Part shown: piece by piece, positions 42,503 to 54,927 of the stretch
Position numbering within the stretch: the stretch's first letter is position 1
Layout of the letters: the number at the start of each line of letters is the position of its first letter
From: Corynascus novoguineensis
Taxonomy: Eukaryota; Ascomycota; Sordariomycetes; Sordariales; Chaetomiaceae
Direction: 5' to 3'
DNA length: 64,000 nt
Assembly (NCBI GenBank): GCA_033296725.1
Contig: MU857609.1
Coordinates: 186,001 to 250,000 of the forward strand
Notes under the pieces: model-generated
What the model saw: the letters and a program-made list of their open reading frames with translations, nothing else
Told to the model about the DNA's origin: nothing
The model's database searches: none
Position numbers and translations under genes: made by a program

Positions 42503-45450
42503 TTCTTGACCGCCGAAAGCCCGCGTTTGTTCGTGTTAGGATCGGGAGCGTCGAGATAGGCACAAGCGGTTCAGACTTGTCTTCGGCCACGGCCATGCCT
42601 CCGACTGGCCATTTGAGTGGTAAGCTCGTGATAAGCAGCAGTGGGGGGGAGGCGGCGAAGAGGTGTCAAAGCATGCCGTAACCATCAATATGGGAAGAGG
42701 GCGTTTGCATTCTATAAAGTTCAGTGCCCGGTATCAATCCCCACCCCCCAAGATCTGTGGATGCTGAACGGTGAACTCCACCGAAGACTCTACGGAGGAA
42801 AATGTGTTTCTGGCCCGGGTTGGACGGGGTCGCTCGCGATACTCTGGGAGAGGTACAATCACAGCGAGGGGCACCGCTCGTTTCCATCGAACCGCACCGG
42901 ACGTGGACACCATTTTATCCTCCCGGACTCGACGTCCTTGGCGGTTTGGACCATGTCTGGGCATGGCTTCTCGGCACGGGCTTGGAAGGAACAGAAACGT
43001 AAGGGCGACTCCAGACGGGCTTGGCGCCCAGAGAGATCAGCGCTGTTGGGCGACGCCGTGTTCCCATCTGTTGGTCCAAACCGTCGACGAGGTGCGGATA
43101 CCGGGTGTCCCAGAACCCCCCCAAGAAAGCCCCAAGAGCCATGGCATTCTCGTTCGCCCAAGGACGCACATGGCATTGCTTCGTATGCTGGCTTGGCCGA
43201 GCCATAACGACGAACCCGAGGATGGTGCCAAGGCTGCGCGGCTCCTCCGAGTCTCGGATCCTGTCTGGGCGAAGCGAGCAGTTCCACGGAGCAGTCGATG
43301 TCAGTGTCGGTAGGCGGGTAGCGACTCATCAAACCGAAGTTGATGAGGCGCTCCCAAACTGACGAGCAGGGCGCTGATTGTTATGTGGTACTGTACCCAG
43401 AAGCAACTAAGCAAAGCGGACGTGTTCATCCAGCCAGTCGGATGCTTTGATGTTCGCTCGGCTAGCCTTGATGAGATGACAGGGATGGCTTTGCACCTGT
43501 TCTTGGTGATAATGTTCAGTTGCAATTGAGAGGTCCTCTTCCTTCCCTTTTGGAGTCCTGGCAGCTCTGATTTGCTCTTACCCTAACCCCACGGCTTTTC
43601 CAACGGGTACAGCAGCTGCCAAGTGCCCAGCATCTTGGCTTGGTTCTCGGCCGGCATGGCACTGTGTTGGCACCACCAAATATAATGCGAATCGAGCAAT
43701 TCTCTCTCGTGCTTGCTATATAATCGCAACACTAATGTAACCTGCTTTGCGGTGAAAGAACCCCTTCCCAAAATGTACCACACAATAACACACTGCGAAG
43801 TGAGTACCTTGGTAAGGCTTGCCCATCTTATCCGAGAAAAAAGGCTTTGAATTTTCGACGACTTATTTGTACGTATTCCACTTAGGCCTAGCACAACAAT
43901 GCTGTGTAATCATCATCGGGATCATAGTTGCATGTTATTAACGTAACTAAGGAGTTGCGAACAGAATCAAACATCGAACCACTCTGACGGGTTCGTCACC
44001 TCTAGAGCGATCTGAGAGCAAGATTAGTGAGTTGTTGAACTGTGCTGGGCTGACGGCAGGATGACGGAAAGGAAAAAATGGCTGGCGTCACAGCCGGGGA
44101 GCGATTGTGTGCGGAGCACGTTTTAGGCGGGAGACTGACTATGACCTGAGATTTGAATCGGGTGTTCGCATGCCACTTTGGAAGATCAAAGGAGTGGGCG
44201 GGGCCAAGCCACAAAAGTGCGGCAAGAGCCGCCGTCGCCGCACTCACCGACCTTATTTTTTGCCCGCCGAGCTCTGACCACCTCAACATCGAGTACAGAT
44301 CGTTATGGCAAGTCGCATAATTGAAACTAGAAGTGAGATTTAAAGATTTCCAATACGAATATAGAGAAGGATTAGCCAACAAGAAGTAAATCTAACTGAA
44401 ATGTTCACCGAATAGGAGAAGTAAAATAATAAAGGGAAGAAGAAGAAGAGCTTAGTCGAAAAGAGAGGAGGTAGATCTCACCTGTTCGCCCCAAAATGGA
44501 AGTTGGTCCTTATCTTAGGCACATATGATGGGGCGAAACGGGGTATAAAAGGAATGGGGATTGTTGTTTGGCTGATGGTATGACTGACCGAAAATTCATG
44601 CCACATGTATAGGGTATCATGACCTGCCAGTGCTTTCCTACGAACTAACTAGGAAATTGAGATTTAGACATAGGCTTTTCTCAACGCTGATCATTGATTG
44701 CTATCCTTTGAAAAAGAAACAAAGAACTCCAAATCGGCGATGAACAGTTTCTGGCAAAACAAATGACGAATGTGGCGTTGGATTAGCTACTGCGTATACT
44801 CGATATATTTGGGATTACATTTTACCTTATTTACCGCGAGAAAGCTCTGTCCTTACCGACAGGCACCAACGGGCAACCTTGCCCGACTGCTGGGTCCCCA
44901 CCAACCCCCCCACATTCTTCTGAGCGGTGGGAGATGGTCGGTGTGCTGCAAAGAGTTGAACTGAGGTGACCCGCCGTGCAATGAGGGGCGTGGTCTGATG
45001 TTTTTCCCATGCACCTTTTGACCCAATACCCGCCTGGCCACGCAGTTCACGCAGAAGAAGAACCACGGGCCATCTCAGTCTAAAACTTGCAGCTAGCGGC
45101 CCGGAACACCGCCAACTGCCGCGACCGCTCGACGCCGAGATAAGTTCAGCCACCATTGCCCTTCCACATTCCACCACAACTGTGCTGCGTCGTCTGTGCA
45201 AAGTGCGTAGATCGTTCTTCATACTACGAGGGAGACGAACACCGAGTCTAAGGTGATCTACCAACGAACTCGGAGTCACCCCGCCCTTCCTGGTGTTTGC
45301 TACCACCTTGTCTTTCCGCCTCCCAGATCGATCGAGATTTATCGAGCGCACAGCCGCGAGAATATGCAGTTGCGCGTTGCCACGACCTTGCGGCTGCCGA
45401 TCCAAGCCTCAACCCGCTTCTAGCGTCAGCGGTTCACGCTCAGAAACACG
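42503..45450. other. Gene-poor region between protease and histidine kinase
   Basis: Head-to-head spacer of nearly 3 kb holding the promoters of both flanking genes. Overlapping frames at 42641-43332 on both strands show no known domain. 43400-44800 is AT-richer. A TATA-like element (GTATAAAAGG, near 44543) is not followed by a supported gene. The kinase leader occupies roughly the last 300 bases. Confidence 0.4.
45364..45423 (+). promoter_or_regulatory. Upstream open reading frame of the histidine kinase gene
   Basis: A 19-codon frame (ATG 45364, TAG 45421-45423) ends 27 bases before the kinase ATG. If it is in the mRNA, scanning ribosomes would meet it first, so it could reduce kinase translation. 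The transcription start is not known. Confidence 0.45.
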
Positions 45451-48400
45451 ATGCATCCCTCTATTCTAGACACCAGCATCATCGACCTGCTCGAGGCTGA
45501 CCCACGACCCTCTCTCATCGTCGCCCTGGCCCCGCACCCGCCCACCGTCGTCTACACAAACCCGGCATTCGCAGCCTACCCAGCTCTCTTGAACCTGATC
45601 ACCGCCAAGGGCGAGGATTGCGAACCGCTGTGGGAATGGATCACGGGAGGAACATGTGGCTCGGCGCAGACAGGCTCGGACGACCCGCCAAATGGTGGTC
45701 GCGCCGCGAGCGCCTCCTTTTCCTATTCCAACACCTACTGGACCCGGTCGGTGGTCCATGAGCAGATGGTCGTAGTGGGCGCAAACGAGCAGATCCCGCC
45801 GTCTCAACCACGGGAGCTCCTACCGAGGCGAATCATGCCCGTAGAACATGACGTGGAAACCGTAGCGGCCGAAACCTCGGTCTCTTCCCTCCCGGTGCCC
45901 GATATTGAATCCCGTTCCAAGTCCACCCCGGCCGCTTTGCCGATAAACCCAAAGGAGCGGCCACCCTCGCGGGCAGAGGCCGTGCAATCCGTCGGGCGGA
46001 CAATATCCGAACCCACGTGGATATTACCCGACACCACTCCAGGTATGTTGGTTGCGTATGCCGGAACAGCCTCTCCAAACGAAGAAATGCACACTGACCT
46101 ACCAAAACAGAGCAACGCCCATTCCTCGACGACATCAACAGCGTGGACTGGGCGCAGACGCCGCTTGGCCCCATGCGGGGCTGGCACCGGAAGCTTGACG
46201 AAACTATCAACCAGATCCTCGTTGACAGCCGGCCAATCGCCGTTTATTGGGGTCCATCATACATCACTGTGTACAACGAAGCCTTCAGCAAACTCTGCGG
46301 GTCAAAGCACCCGTCCATGCTAGGCATGCCGGTCCAGGAAGCGTGGGCCGAAGCGGGGCAGCGGCTGAAGGAAACCATGGGCGGCATCTCGCCAAACCAG
46401 AAAGGCGCCGTTGAGGATGAGTGGCGATTCTTTGTCGAGAGGGAGTCTGAGGTGGAAGCGGGTTCTCCGTGGCTTGAGGAGACGTATCTGAAGTGGTCCA
46501 TGATACCTATTGTCGAGAACAATAAGTGCCTTGGTTTCATGCACCCAGTTGCAGAGACAACGAGCGTGCGCCTTTGGGAAAGACGCATGAAGATGCTCAT
46601 TGAGCTCGGTGAGGTCCTGGTCACGGCCAGGGACGTCAACAGCTACTGGGAAAAGGTGATCCAGGAGCTTGCAGCCGTCGAGCCACGCTACGACATCCCC
46701 CTGGCGATCCTATACACGGTCGATAACGATTTGGACGCCACCGATGGTTCATCCGCTGCCGCTAGCCGCGCTAAGATATGCCGGCTCGCCGGCACCTTGG
46801 GCGTGCCCGAGAAGCACCCGATTGCCCCTGACATACTCAACTTGGAAACCAACCATGAGCCTCTCGCTTCCTCCTTCAACGAGGCCATCGATGCGCTGCA
46901 TCCGACGCTGCTACAAACGAGCGACGGTACACTTCCACCAGAGCTGCTTGAAGGGCTGCAGTGGCGAGGGTTTGGTGACGCCTGCCGAGCTGCCGTGATC
47001 TGCCCGGTTCGGCCTACTAAGGATGAGGGCGTCATGGGATTTCTCCTTCTGGGCCTCAACCCGCGACGTCCGTATGACAACGATTACCGGCAGTATATCT
47101 CTCTCCTTAGCCAGAAGCTGGCCACCTCTCTCGCTTCTATTGTCCTACTCGAGGAGGAGGCTCGCAGGGGACGAAGTGCCGCCGAGCAGGCCGCCTTCGA
47201 CCAAGCCATGCTCAAGGAAAAGCTCGAGGTACAGACCAAGGAGGCCAATGAGTCGCTGCAGATGTTCGAGGCCGTCGCCGAGTTTGTTCCCGTTGGTATG
47301 AGCTTCGGGGACCCCGAGGGGAATATCACGTACGCCAACGACGCCTGGTATAAGATTACCGGGTACCCTGGGACCGGGCCGGTGGCTAACCACGGCTTCC
47401 TCGCTTGTGTCAAAGAGGAGGATCACGCGATTATCATCGCCGAGTACGAAAAGCTAAAGACCGTCCGCAACGTCGAGTTTGAGTTCCGTGTGAGGCGCCA
47501 AGCCGATGCGACTGACGGGGACCTTTCGCCGCCCCTGACACGCACGTCGCCAAGCTTCGAGAAGGAAGAGATCGACCTCGCCTCGCTGGAGGATGTGAAA
47601 GAGCGTTATGTCTTGGCTAGCGCTAGAGCAGAGTATGCGGCTGATGGGAAGCTCATGCGCGTACTGACCTGCCTAACTGACGTCACTCCCCAAAAGAGAG
47701 TGGCTGGCGAGGCTCTGCGCCGCGCACAGCAAGCCGAGAACCTCAAGCGCATGGCGGAGTTCGCCACTGTCGGCCTGTACGACATGGACCTTGAGGGGCG
47801 TCTGCTCGGGGCCAACACGGTTTTCTTTGAGATGTGCGGGCTGCGAAAGGTCGACCCGGCTGTGGTTGACGTGCGGCCCTGGCAGAGCTGCGTGCACAAG
47901 GAAGACTTATCCCTGCTCACCGAGAAGCTTGACAAGATGGTGCTCGAGGACAGAGTGCAGAACGTGGAGGTCAGGCTCAACACCACTTGGACCGCCGAGG
48001 ACGGCTCGGGCCATAAGGTTGTCGTGCCGCGGTGGGTCCAGGCGACCCTGCTCCCTGTCAGGACGCCCGAGGGCAAAATCCAGAGCTTCACCGGCTGCCT
48101 AAGCGACGTGTCGCTGCAGAAGTGGCAGCTAGACTGGGAAAAGGAGCGGAAAGAAGAGGCTATCGAATCCAAACGGCAGCAAGAGAACTTCATTGACATG
48201 ACCTCGCACGAGATGCGAAACCCGCTGAGCGCCATCATACACTGCGCTGACGCCATCACCGCTACGCTCTGTCGCGTCCAAGAGCTCCTCGACAACAACG
48301 TTCATGGTAGCATCGCCGACTTGGCTAGGAAAGACGCGGCGGACGGAGGCATGGGTGAAGGCCATGAGGGCTGGGTGACCGAAGCCCGCGAGCTTGTTGA

Positions 48401-50048
48401 GAACTGCATCGACAACGCCGAGACCATCGTCACCTGCGCGCAACATCAGAAGCGCATCGTCGACGATATCCTTACCATGTCCAAGCTGGATTCGAGCCTG
48501 ATCTCCATCACCAGGGTCATGGTTGACCCAATCAAGATGGTCAAGGAGGCCCTTAAAATGTTCGAGGTAGAAGCCCGGCGGGTTGACATCAACCTGAGCA
48601 TGGTTGTCGACCCATCCTACCACGATCTGAGCATCAAGTACCTCGTGTTTGACCCGTCTCGTCTCAAGCAGGTGCTGATCAACCTGCTCACCAATGCGCT
48701 GAAGTTCACCAAGACCGGGCCGACCAGGAACGTCACCGTGGCCGTGAGCGCTAGCCTTACGGAGCCTACGGAAGCGAGTAGCAAGGTTTCTTTCATTCCG
48801 CGGTCTCAGGAGTCTCTCGAGGAGATGCACGACAACCCGGTTCCTCTCGATCGCGAGAACGCAGTGTTTTTGATGTTCGAGGTTGAGGACACCGGCGAGG
48901 GTCTGACGGAGGAGGAGAAGAAGAGTCTTTTCCAGCGCTTTGTCCAAGCGTCCAGTCGCACCCACGTCAAGTATGGCGGCTCCGGTCTCGGACTCTTCAT
49001 CAGTCGCAGGCTAGCTGAGCTACAACACGGCTCCATAGGAGTCAGCTCCGAGCCTGGAGTTGGCAGCACCTTTGCCTTCTATATCGAAGCTTACCGGCCG
49101 ACCGAAGAGGCCCTGCGCGAAGCAGAGACCAGCGGGGCCATTGCGGAGCCGGCCGTATCGGAGCTACGAGCGGACGCCAGCCTTAGCAGAAGGGGCAGCA
49201 ACAAGCGCGCTATTAGCAGCAGCACGCTCGCCAGCGAGTCCACCGTCGCCACCCCGAGCACCTCCGGCCCGAGCCCTACCGCCACTGCAGCAGTCACCCC
49301 TAGCAGCGAGATTGGAGGTAACTTGAGCCTGGCACCACCCACCCCGCAGATCAAGGGGGTTCTGGTCGTCGAAGACAATCTCATTAACCAGCAGATCACC
49401 CGCCGCGGTCTTCTCAACATGGGCTTCAACGTCGACGTAGCGAACCATGGCGTCGAAGCCCTCGAAAAGCTGCGCCGAACAGACCGCTACCAGTCCGCGA
49501 CCTCTTCCTCTTCCACGTCTACCACGCCAGGAGCAGGAGTAGGAGGCTCGTCCTTCCCTTTCCCTGCCAGCGCTGGCAGTTCATCCTCGCCGACATCTCC
49601 AGCAGCAACAGCCGCAGCCGCCCCTCAGGCTACAGAGTGCAGTAATGCCAGCAGCGCCGTGACGCCGACCGCGTCGCCGTTTTCGCTGTCGATGATCTTG
49701 ATGGACATTGAGATGCCCATCCAAGACGGGCTGACGTGCACGCGCAACATCAGGGAGCTGGAGCGCGCGGGCAAGATCGTCGGCGGTAGGATTCCCATCA
49801 TTGCCGTTAGCGCCAACGCGAGGATGGAGCAGATCCTGGAGGCCAAGGAGGCCGGGTGCGACGATGTGCTCGTTAAGCCGTACCGCATGCCCGAGTTGCT
49901 GGAACGGATGAAGACCGTTATGAGCAGGGTGGTTGGTGGTACTGGTGAGACAGCGGCGGCGGAGCGTGCGTTTCTGGAGGCTTCTGCGAAGGCTGATCGG
50001 GCTGTTGTTGCAGAGGAAAGGGGAAAGGGTCGTGGTGTTGGAAAGTGA
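45451..50048 (+). CDS. Hybrid histidine kinase with PAS/GAF sensors and receiver domain
   Basis: Sensor kinase of a fungal phosphorelay that would pass phosphate through a histidine phosphotransfer protein to a response regulator. Exons 45451-46042 and 46111-50048, joined by a 68-base phase-1 intron, give 1509 residues. Order: a divergent N-terminal region, a PAS-like domain (about 205-330; TPLGPMRGW and YWGPSYITVYNEAF), a GAF-like domain (about 365-530), two further PAS domains (about 560-690 and 715-850), the dimerisation/phosphoacceptor H-box (DMTSHEMRNPLS, His897), the ATPase domain (N-box NLLTNALKFT; G boxes VEDTGEG and GGSGLGLFI), and a C-terminal receiver (VVEDN, phospho-acceptor Asp1396 in MDIEMP, and Lys in VKPY). 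All catalytic residues are present and there is no membrane segment, so it is probably cytosolic. A Ser/Thr/Ala-rich insert of about 70 residues interrupts the receiver just before Asp1396. Exact fungal HK class not assigned. Confidence 0.93.
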
Positions 50049-51044
50049 ATTAGCCAAGGGGAGTGGATGGTTTTTGTGGGGGAAAGAAAGGGGAAGGAGG
50101 AAGGTGAAAGAGAAGGATGGCTGTCTAATATCAGCGTGACGGATTGGTCGAGTTGGAGAACGGTATGGGTATCGAGACCGTACGGGGCGAACATTGTGCG
50201 ACACTACGCCTGACTCTGGATGATACGGAGCTCTGGGATTGCATGATTGGTGTTGAGGAAGGGACCGGCTTGGGGGTGTTTTTGGGGAGGGGGGAACTGC
50301 ATAGCATTGCATGGTGATGGTGTTTGGCGGTCATTTATTTTTAGTGTCCTCTGCATTGCGTTTCAGGGTTGTTTTTATTCGTCTGTGGATATACGAATCG
50401 CGGATACCCTTTTTACTTCAATACCTATACGATGTGCTATGTCTGACACCAGTCCCTCTCGTATGCCCCAATGCTGATGGCTACCGACATATGTATATGT
50501 ACGCCTCTCAGATTCCTTCCACATTGGGAACGTAGGCCATTGACATTCATCTTCTGTGCATACGTACATATACACAGGATGCCACGAACAGACCCAGCGG
50601 CTCCGGTCCGCTCACTGTTACATTCAACACCACGTCGTGTAACTCGCGGAGGATTCGTGATATCCGCTACAACGGACATCCCCAGTCGGGCATAGGTTCC
50701 TAAACTGCCCTTACTAGTGCGGCGTGGTAGACCCGGTGCACACAGGATGGGTGTGACTGGCCGAGATTACGACGTTGAAACGGAGAACTCGACCTGATTC
50801 TGCGCCCATCCGAAGCTGCGGATGACGATAAATTTGTGTGGACTCTGCATGTATTCACGCGCGCCAGATCCTCTGATCTGAATGAACTCGCCATGCATGC
50901 GTGAGCGGGTAGTTTCAATGTATTGGTATATAGGGGCTGCTGCCCCCAATAAGGTAGGGAATGTCGGTTCTCTAATTGTTTTCTCTCCTTTTCCCTCGTA
51001 TTGTGCCATTCAAACCGTATACAACCTCAGAAAAGCAGCAGAAG
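50049..51044. other. Intergenic region
   Basis: Holds the 3' flank of the kinase and the upstream region of the Dabb gene. No supported gene. Confidence 0.45.
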
Positions 51045-51633
51045 ATGCCTCTGCTTCAACGTGATACCTTGTTCAAGGTCGCCGGAAGAAATAAGCATGA
51101 TCAGGACCGGCTGATCGAAGCGTATCAAGTGTTGGCGCAGGAGGCCAAGTTGGTGTGTTTCTATGTGTTCATCTTGCCCCTCCTGGGAGGTACTTGGGGA
51201 ATCAATTCGATGGATTACTCAGCCAACTTTTGGCTTTGTAACGCTCCCTGACCATCCGCCACAACGTCTTTCACAAAATATCAGACCAGCCGCACTGACC
51301 ACGCCGTGCTCTGCTCTAGGACGGGAAACCCTACATTGCCGAGTATTTCTCCTTTGCCTCTACTACTGCCTTTTCCAGGCAATATTCTCCTTAGTGTCAA
51401 CGTGTAATGGTTGACTGACCAGACACAGCGTCAAGGTCACACCGCTTCTAGATCACAAGGCCTCTCAGGGGTATACACTGAGGGCGCGAGCGCTATTCGC
51501 CAGCGCCAAAGACATGCAGTACTTTGACAGCGAATGCCCCGCCCATAAGGCGCTGAAGGAACACGTGCGAAAGATGGGCTCTGTGGCCGCTCCGCCGCTA
51601 GTTTTGGTGACGGAGCTGGAGGATTCTGTCTGA
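51045..51633 (+). CDS. Dabb (stress-response A/B barrel) domain protein
   Basis: A small dimeric alpha+beta barrel protein of the Dabb family (PF07876). Relatives include stress-induced proteins and polyketide cyclase-type enzymes; activity is not predictable here. Three exons, 51045-51152, 51320-51342 and 51429-51633, give 111 residues. Exon 2 is only 23 bases; with introns of 167 and 86 bases it joins to read ...AQEAKLDGKPYIADVKVTP..., a continuous family-like sequence. Recognisable features are the N-terminal strand TLFKV, the helix DQDRLIEAYQVLAQEA, then SQGYTLRARALFASAKDMQYFD and the CPAHKALKEHVRKMG helix with its family-typical His. No single open frame covers the gene, so it is easily missed. 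It converges on the SRPBCC gene 222 bases away. Confidence 0.82.
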
Positions 51634-51855
51634 GAGGCGGTCGAGGAAAGATGTATCGTACAAACCGGTGCGGGTGCGCACCGAGAACGTGTTTAACTGC
51701 TACGCGGAAGACATTCTGAGATGACCAACTTGGACGGGGGGCGTGCTGGTCCTGGAGAGAAAGTGAGTGCTTTGATTCGATACTAACCACCCATGGAACA
51801 GCCAAGAACACATACACACCTGCCATGCTACCGGATTGTTTCCTTGTCAGACACT

Positions 51856-52625
51856 TCAAGCCGATACTTTTCCTGTCTTCTCAACTTTCTCCTTCAGCCC
51901 TGACAACCACGCATCAAAGCCCTGCTCAACCTGCCTCCCAACCGCTAGTCGCACCACGGGAGCCAAGACGCCGTAGAAGGTCTCCCAGCAGGTATACTGC
52001 GTCTCAGGCCACCCGCCATCGGCGGCGACGACCTCGACAAACTCCTGCACGCGCTCGGAGCGGAGCATGGAAGCCGGCATGAGCAGGCTGTGGCGCTGCT
52101 TCCAGGCGATGCGCCAGCCCTTGCGGCGGCTAGTCCCAGTAGCGGGGGACGGGGGTGACGGACGGAGGCCGCTGTCGCCGGCATCCTCCTCATCGATGGG
52201 CTCTAGCACGCTAACCTCGAGGGCAGTCGACCGCCCAGAGCTACCGTCTGGGTCGTCCTGGTTGAGGTGAACGTCAAAGGTGAACTGCGTGCCGAGCTGA
52301 AGCTTGTCCAGGTTATCGCTGCTGCTGCTCCCGGCGGGCTGGAAGTGGATCGTACATTTCCGGCAGAAACGGTTCCAGGTGGGATCTTTTATTTTGGAAG
52401 GGGGTGGTAGGTCAGCGTCAGGGAGGTGATAGAGCTACCAAGTTGATTATTTGTAAAAGTGTGCATGTACATACACTCTGAGGCCGCGACTACCACATCC
52501 AAGCACTCTGTTGGTGTGGCGGCGATGAGGGAGGAGCATGAAATGGTGAACGATCCGCCCGAGCCGTAAGTGACAGTGGGAATTGGAGAGCCGGTTACGG
52601 CACGGGAAGATGGTGTGTGTGACAT
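51856..52625 (-). CDS. SRPBCC/START-like superfamily protein (polyketide cyclase/dehydrase type)
   Basis: Predicted small hydrophobic-ligand-binding fold of the SRPBCC (Bet v1/START-like) superfamily. Minus-strand exons 52625-52475 and 52385-51856, joined by an 89-base phase-1 intron (GTATGT...AAAAG), give 226 residues. The splice restores ...VVVAASEYPTWNRFCRKC, which matches the usual SRPBCC helix plus (Y/F)P-x-WN signature near the N-terminus. The middle has LGTQFTFDVHLNQDD and LEVSVLEPIDEE beta-strand patterns, and the end has ETQYTCWETFYGVLAPVVRLAVGRQVEQGFDAW, the long C-terminal helix typical of the fold. There is an acidic/Ser/Pro loop at about residues 118-140. No catalytic residues can be named. 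The convergent Dabb neighbour belongs to another family that includes cyclases. Confidence 0.8.
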
Positions 52626-53198
52626 GATGCGCGTGGTCGATAGCGAGGCTCCCGGGGGGACGGTGAAATCCGATCCATGAATTGATGAACCGGTTCAGGT
52701 CAGTGCATGATACCGGTAGTTGGGAGTTTCAGAACCCGGCAACCCTGTTGCAATGCTGCTGCAGTGGGGCTCAGGTGGGAGAAGCCGCTGTGGAGCCGCT
52801 GCAACTGATCTCAGTTACGGGGAAGTGGGCCGTCCCGGCGCCCAGGGCAGCAACGCTTACCCACAGACTGGTTGTAATTCCCTGTCGCCCTTCGCTCCAC
52901 AAAGTGATCATCAACTATACAACTTAACAAGCCACATACGGCGCAGCTAGGAAATGTCCGTGTCAAGCGAGCACCGTGGCACCCAAAAAGCGCCACCGGA
53001 ATTCTTTTCCCTCCAACGGGAGTTTTGCCCGCCGAGAGTCGGCAGCCCAAGCGAGAGGCAGACCCGATCAAAAAACCAAAATGGCCGCCGATCGCCACGT
53101 CTTTCCGGAGACGGGGCCTGCCATCCCTTTTCGTTCAAAATTCTTACCCTCTCCTCTCCCCATAAGATCAAGGTTGAGCGTAAACTTGGTTTAATGCC
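52626..53198. promoter_or_regulatory. Divergent intergenic region
   Basis: Lies between the starts of the SRPBCC gene (minus) and the predicted gene at 53199 (plus). Nothing distinctive is seen. Confidence 0.4.
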
Positions 53199-53887
53199 AT
53201 GGCACCTCCACAGCAGGACGTATACCCACACTCAGACGAACCACCCACTGGAGAGATACTAGTGCCGGACGACAACATCACTGCCGGGTCGGTGGAAGAT
53301 GGGAACCCCCAAGTCCAACGCCCTTACTGGCACCGAATTTGTCCGCAAGGCGTTTTGATTCCACCGCCACAATCTTCTTTTTCTGATCATCACCATGCCT
53401 TCCCCCAGCAGTCTCCCGGCGCTTCGTTTCCTCTGCAGGAAGCGCCGGTAGATGGCGAGTCTGCTCAAAGCCAAGCTACCACTGACAAACAGTTGGGAGC
53501 CGCCGTGGTCGACGAGGCATTGGACTTGTCCCCAGGACCGACTGCTCAGGAAGCTCAGTCGAATAGTACACACGCCCACGACCCACACTCAGCTGAGTCC
53601 GCGATTCTGGCCCCGGAGACCCAGCCTCTGGACCGCAAAGGATGCGGTAAGACTCCTAGACCTTTCACACAAGAATATACTAGGATCCCAGCAGCTAACT
53701 ACCCACAGAGGTATGGCCTCTTACATACAGATCCAACACCGGGCTGCTCAGGGTTCTCTGGTGCGTGCAGATCGACGGCGAGTCGAGTTATCATTACCAG
53801 CCGCCCAACCTCGCCGATCTCTCCCGCCGTTACCACTTGGTGTACTTTCCAGATCTAGCCAGCCACAGCGCTCAATTTAACCAATAA
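53199..53887 (+). CDS. Predicted protein of unknown function, two exons
   Basis: I do not recognise a family. Exons 53199-53646 and 53709-53887, with a 62-base phase-1 intron (GTAAGA...CACAG), give 208 residues. The ATG at 53199 has a strong context (GCCATGG); an overlapping ATG at 53194 opens a different short frame. The first 150 residues are Pro/Ser/Gln/His-rich and appear disordered. The second exon, read in the spliced frame, looks ordered: EVWPLTYRSNTGLLRVLWCV, then IDGESSYHYQPPNLADLSRRYHLVYFPD. The three possible frames of this second part all stay open for a while, so the splice choice rests on a good donor and acceptor and on composition. May be lineage-specific. Confidence 0.45.
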
Positions 53888-54927
53888 AAAGGGGGGACTT
53901 CCTCGGGAACTTGAGGCTTCTTGCCACGAAGTTGCTTTGTCCAGCGCTAAAAGTCGTAGCCTCCTAGCGCCTACGAGTATCGTCCAAGCTTCTTAGCATA
54001 CGCCTGGGAAACACCTCTGCTCAGCCCAACGTCACAATTCTTTGCCGTCCTCGCCAAAGTGCCTATCCATTGTTGGCCATGTGCACTCGGCCGTTCGCCC
54101 GCCCTCTGGCTGCGTATGTCGGACAGATCGCGGGCGGAGGACGATGAGGCGGAGCCGAGGATTGGGAACAACCCACAACTTGTAGGATGTTGCCTGCGAT
54201 CGGGGTCTGGCCGATTAGCCTTGCTTGTTTGAGGACGGCGCCCCTTAGGAAGGACATAAAATATAGACTCGATCCCTCGTGAGTTGGTTTGAGGATCTTG
54301 GCCGGATCTGTTGCTGGCTGGGGTTATGCAACAGGCATTACTCCCATGATCCAAGGAGAATTCAACATGCGCCTGCTGTTGCCGGGCACCGTAATATATC
54401 ACTGGGTTGGACCAGCTGCAGAGGAGATCATTGCTACAACTTATCCATATACGCCGAGACATCGTAGAACTGTCCACAACACCTCCTAATGTTTATGGAA
54501 ACCCAACTAAGACGGACGGGCACGAGCGCTGTCGAGACAATTGAGTTGTCGTTGTCAGAGCAAGAGAACATTGGATCAAGCTAGTGCAGATGCTGTAGGG
54601 TTACAAACTACGGAGATTTGAGGTAGCAATAGTAATATTAAAGTCCGGGTGATTATGCTATACCAAGAAAGTTGATCCTGACATAATACCCAAAGAGCGA
54701 GCCCTAGTCGCCAGTCAAGGATGGCGGCAGGGTATCGACGCGAACAATCAAGAATCCAAAGCCGAGAGCACAATCGTCAGCAAGGTTATCCAAGCTCATC
54801 GAGCAGAATGCTGTTCTCGACAAGGCTCAAACCAGGGTATGTTCTCCCCTTAACAAAAAAGAACAGCGTAATAATCAAAAGCCCCGACCCTGTGGCCAGA
54901 GTCCTCAAAGTTCAAACAGCTCTTGGC
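53888..54927. other. Convergent intergenic region
   Basis: No supported gene. A 168-codon minus frame at 53971-54477 has no domain or sensible splice context. Confidence 0.4.

Noticed and set aside
42641..43332. Several overlapping open frames of 150-190 codons on both strands
   Set aside because: Mutually overlapping in a GC-rich patch upstream of the protease gene, with none recognisable.
44543..44552. Good TATA-like element GTATAAAAGG
   Set aside because: Only very short frames follow on the plus strand, so there is no gene to assign it to.
51437..51859. 140-codon minus frame opposite the Dabb gene
   Set aside because: It is the antisense shadow of the Dabb third exon, which has clear family features on the plus strand.
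53971..54477. 168-codon minus frame
   Set aside because: Low similarity to anything known, no intron signals, and located between convergent genes.
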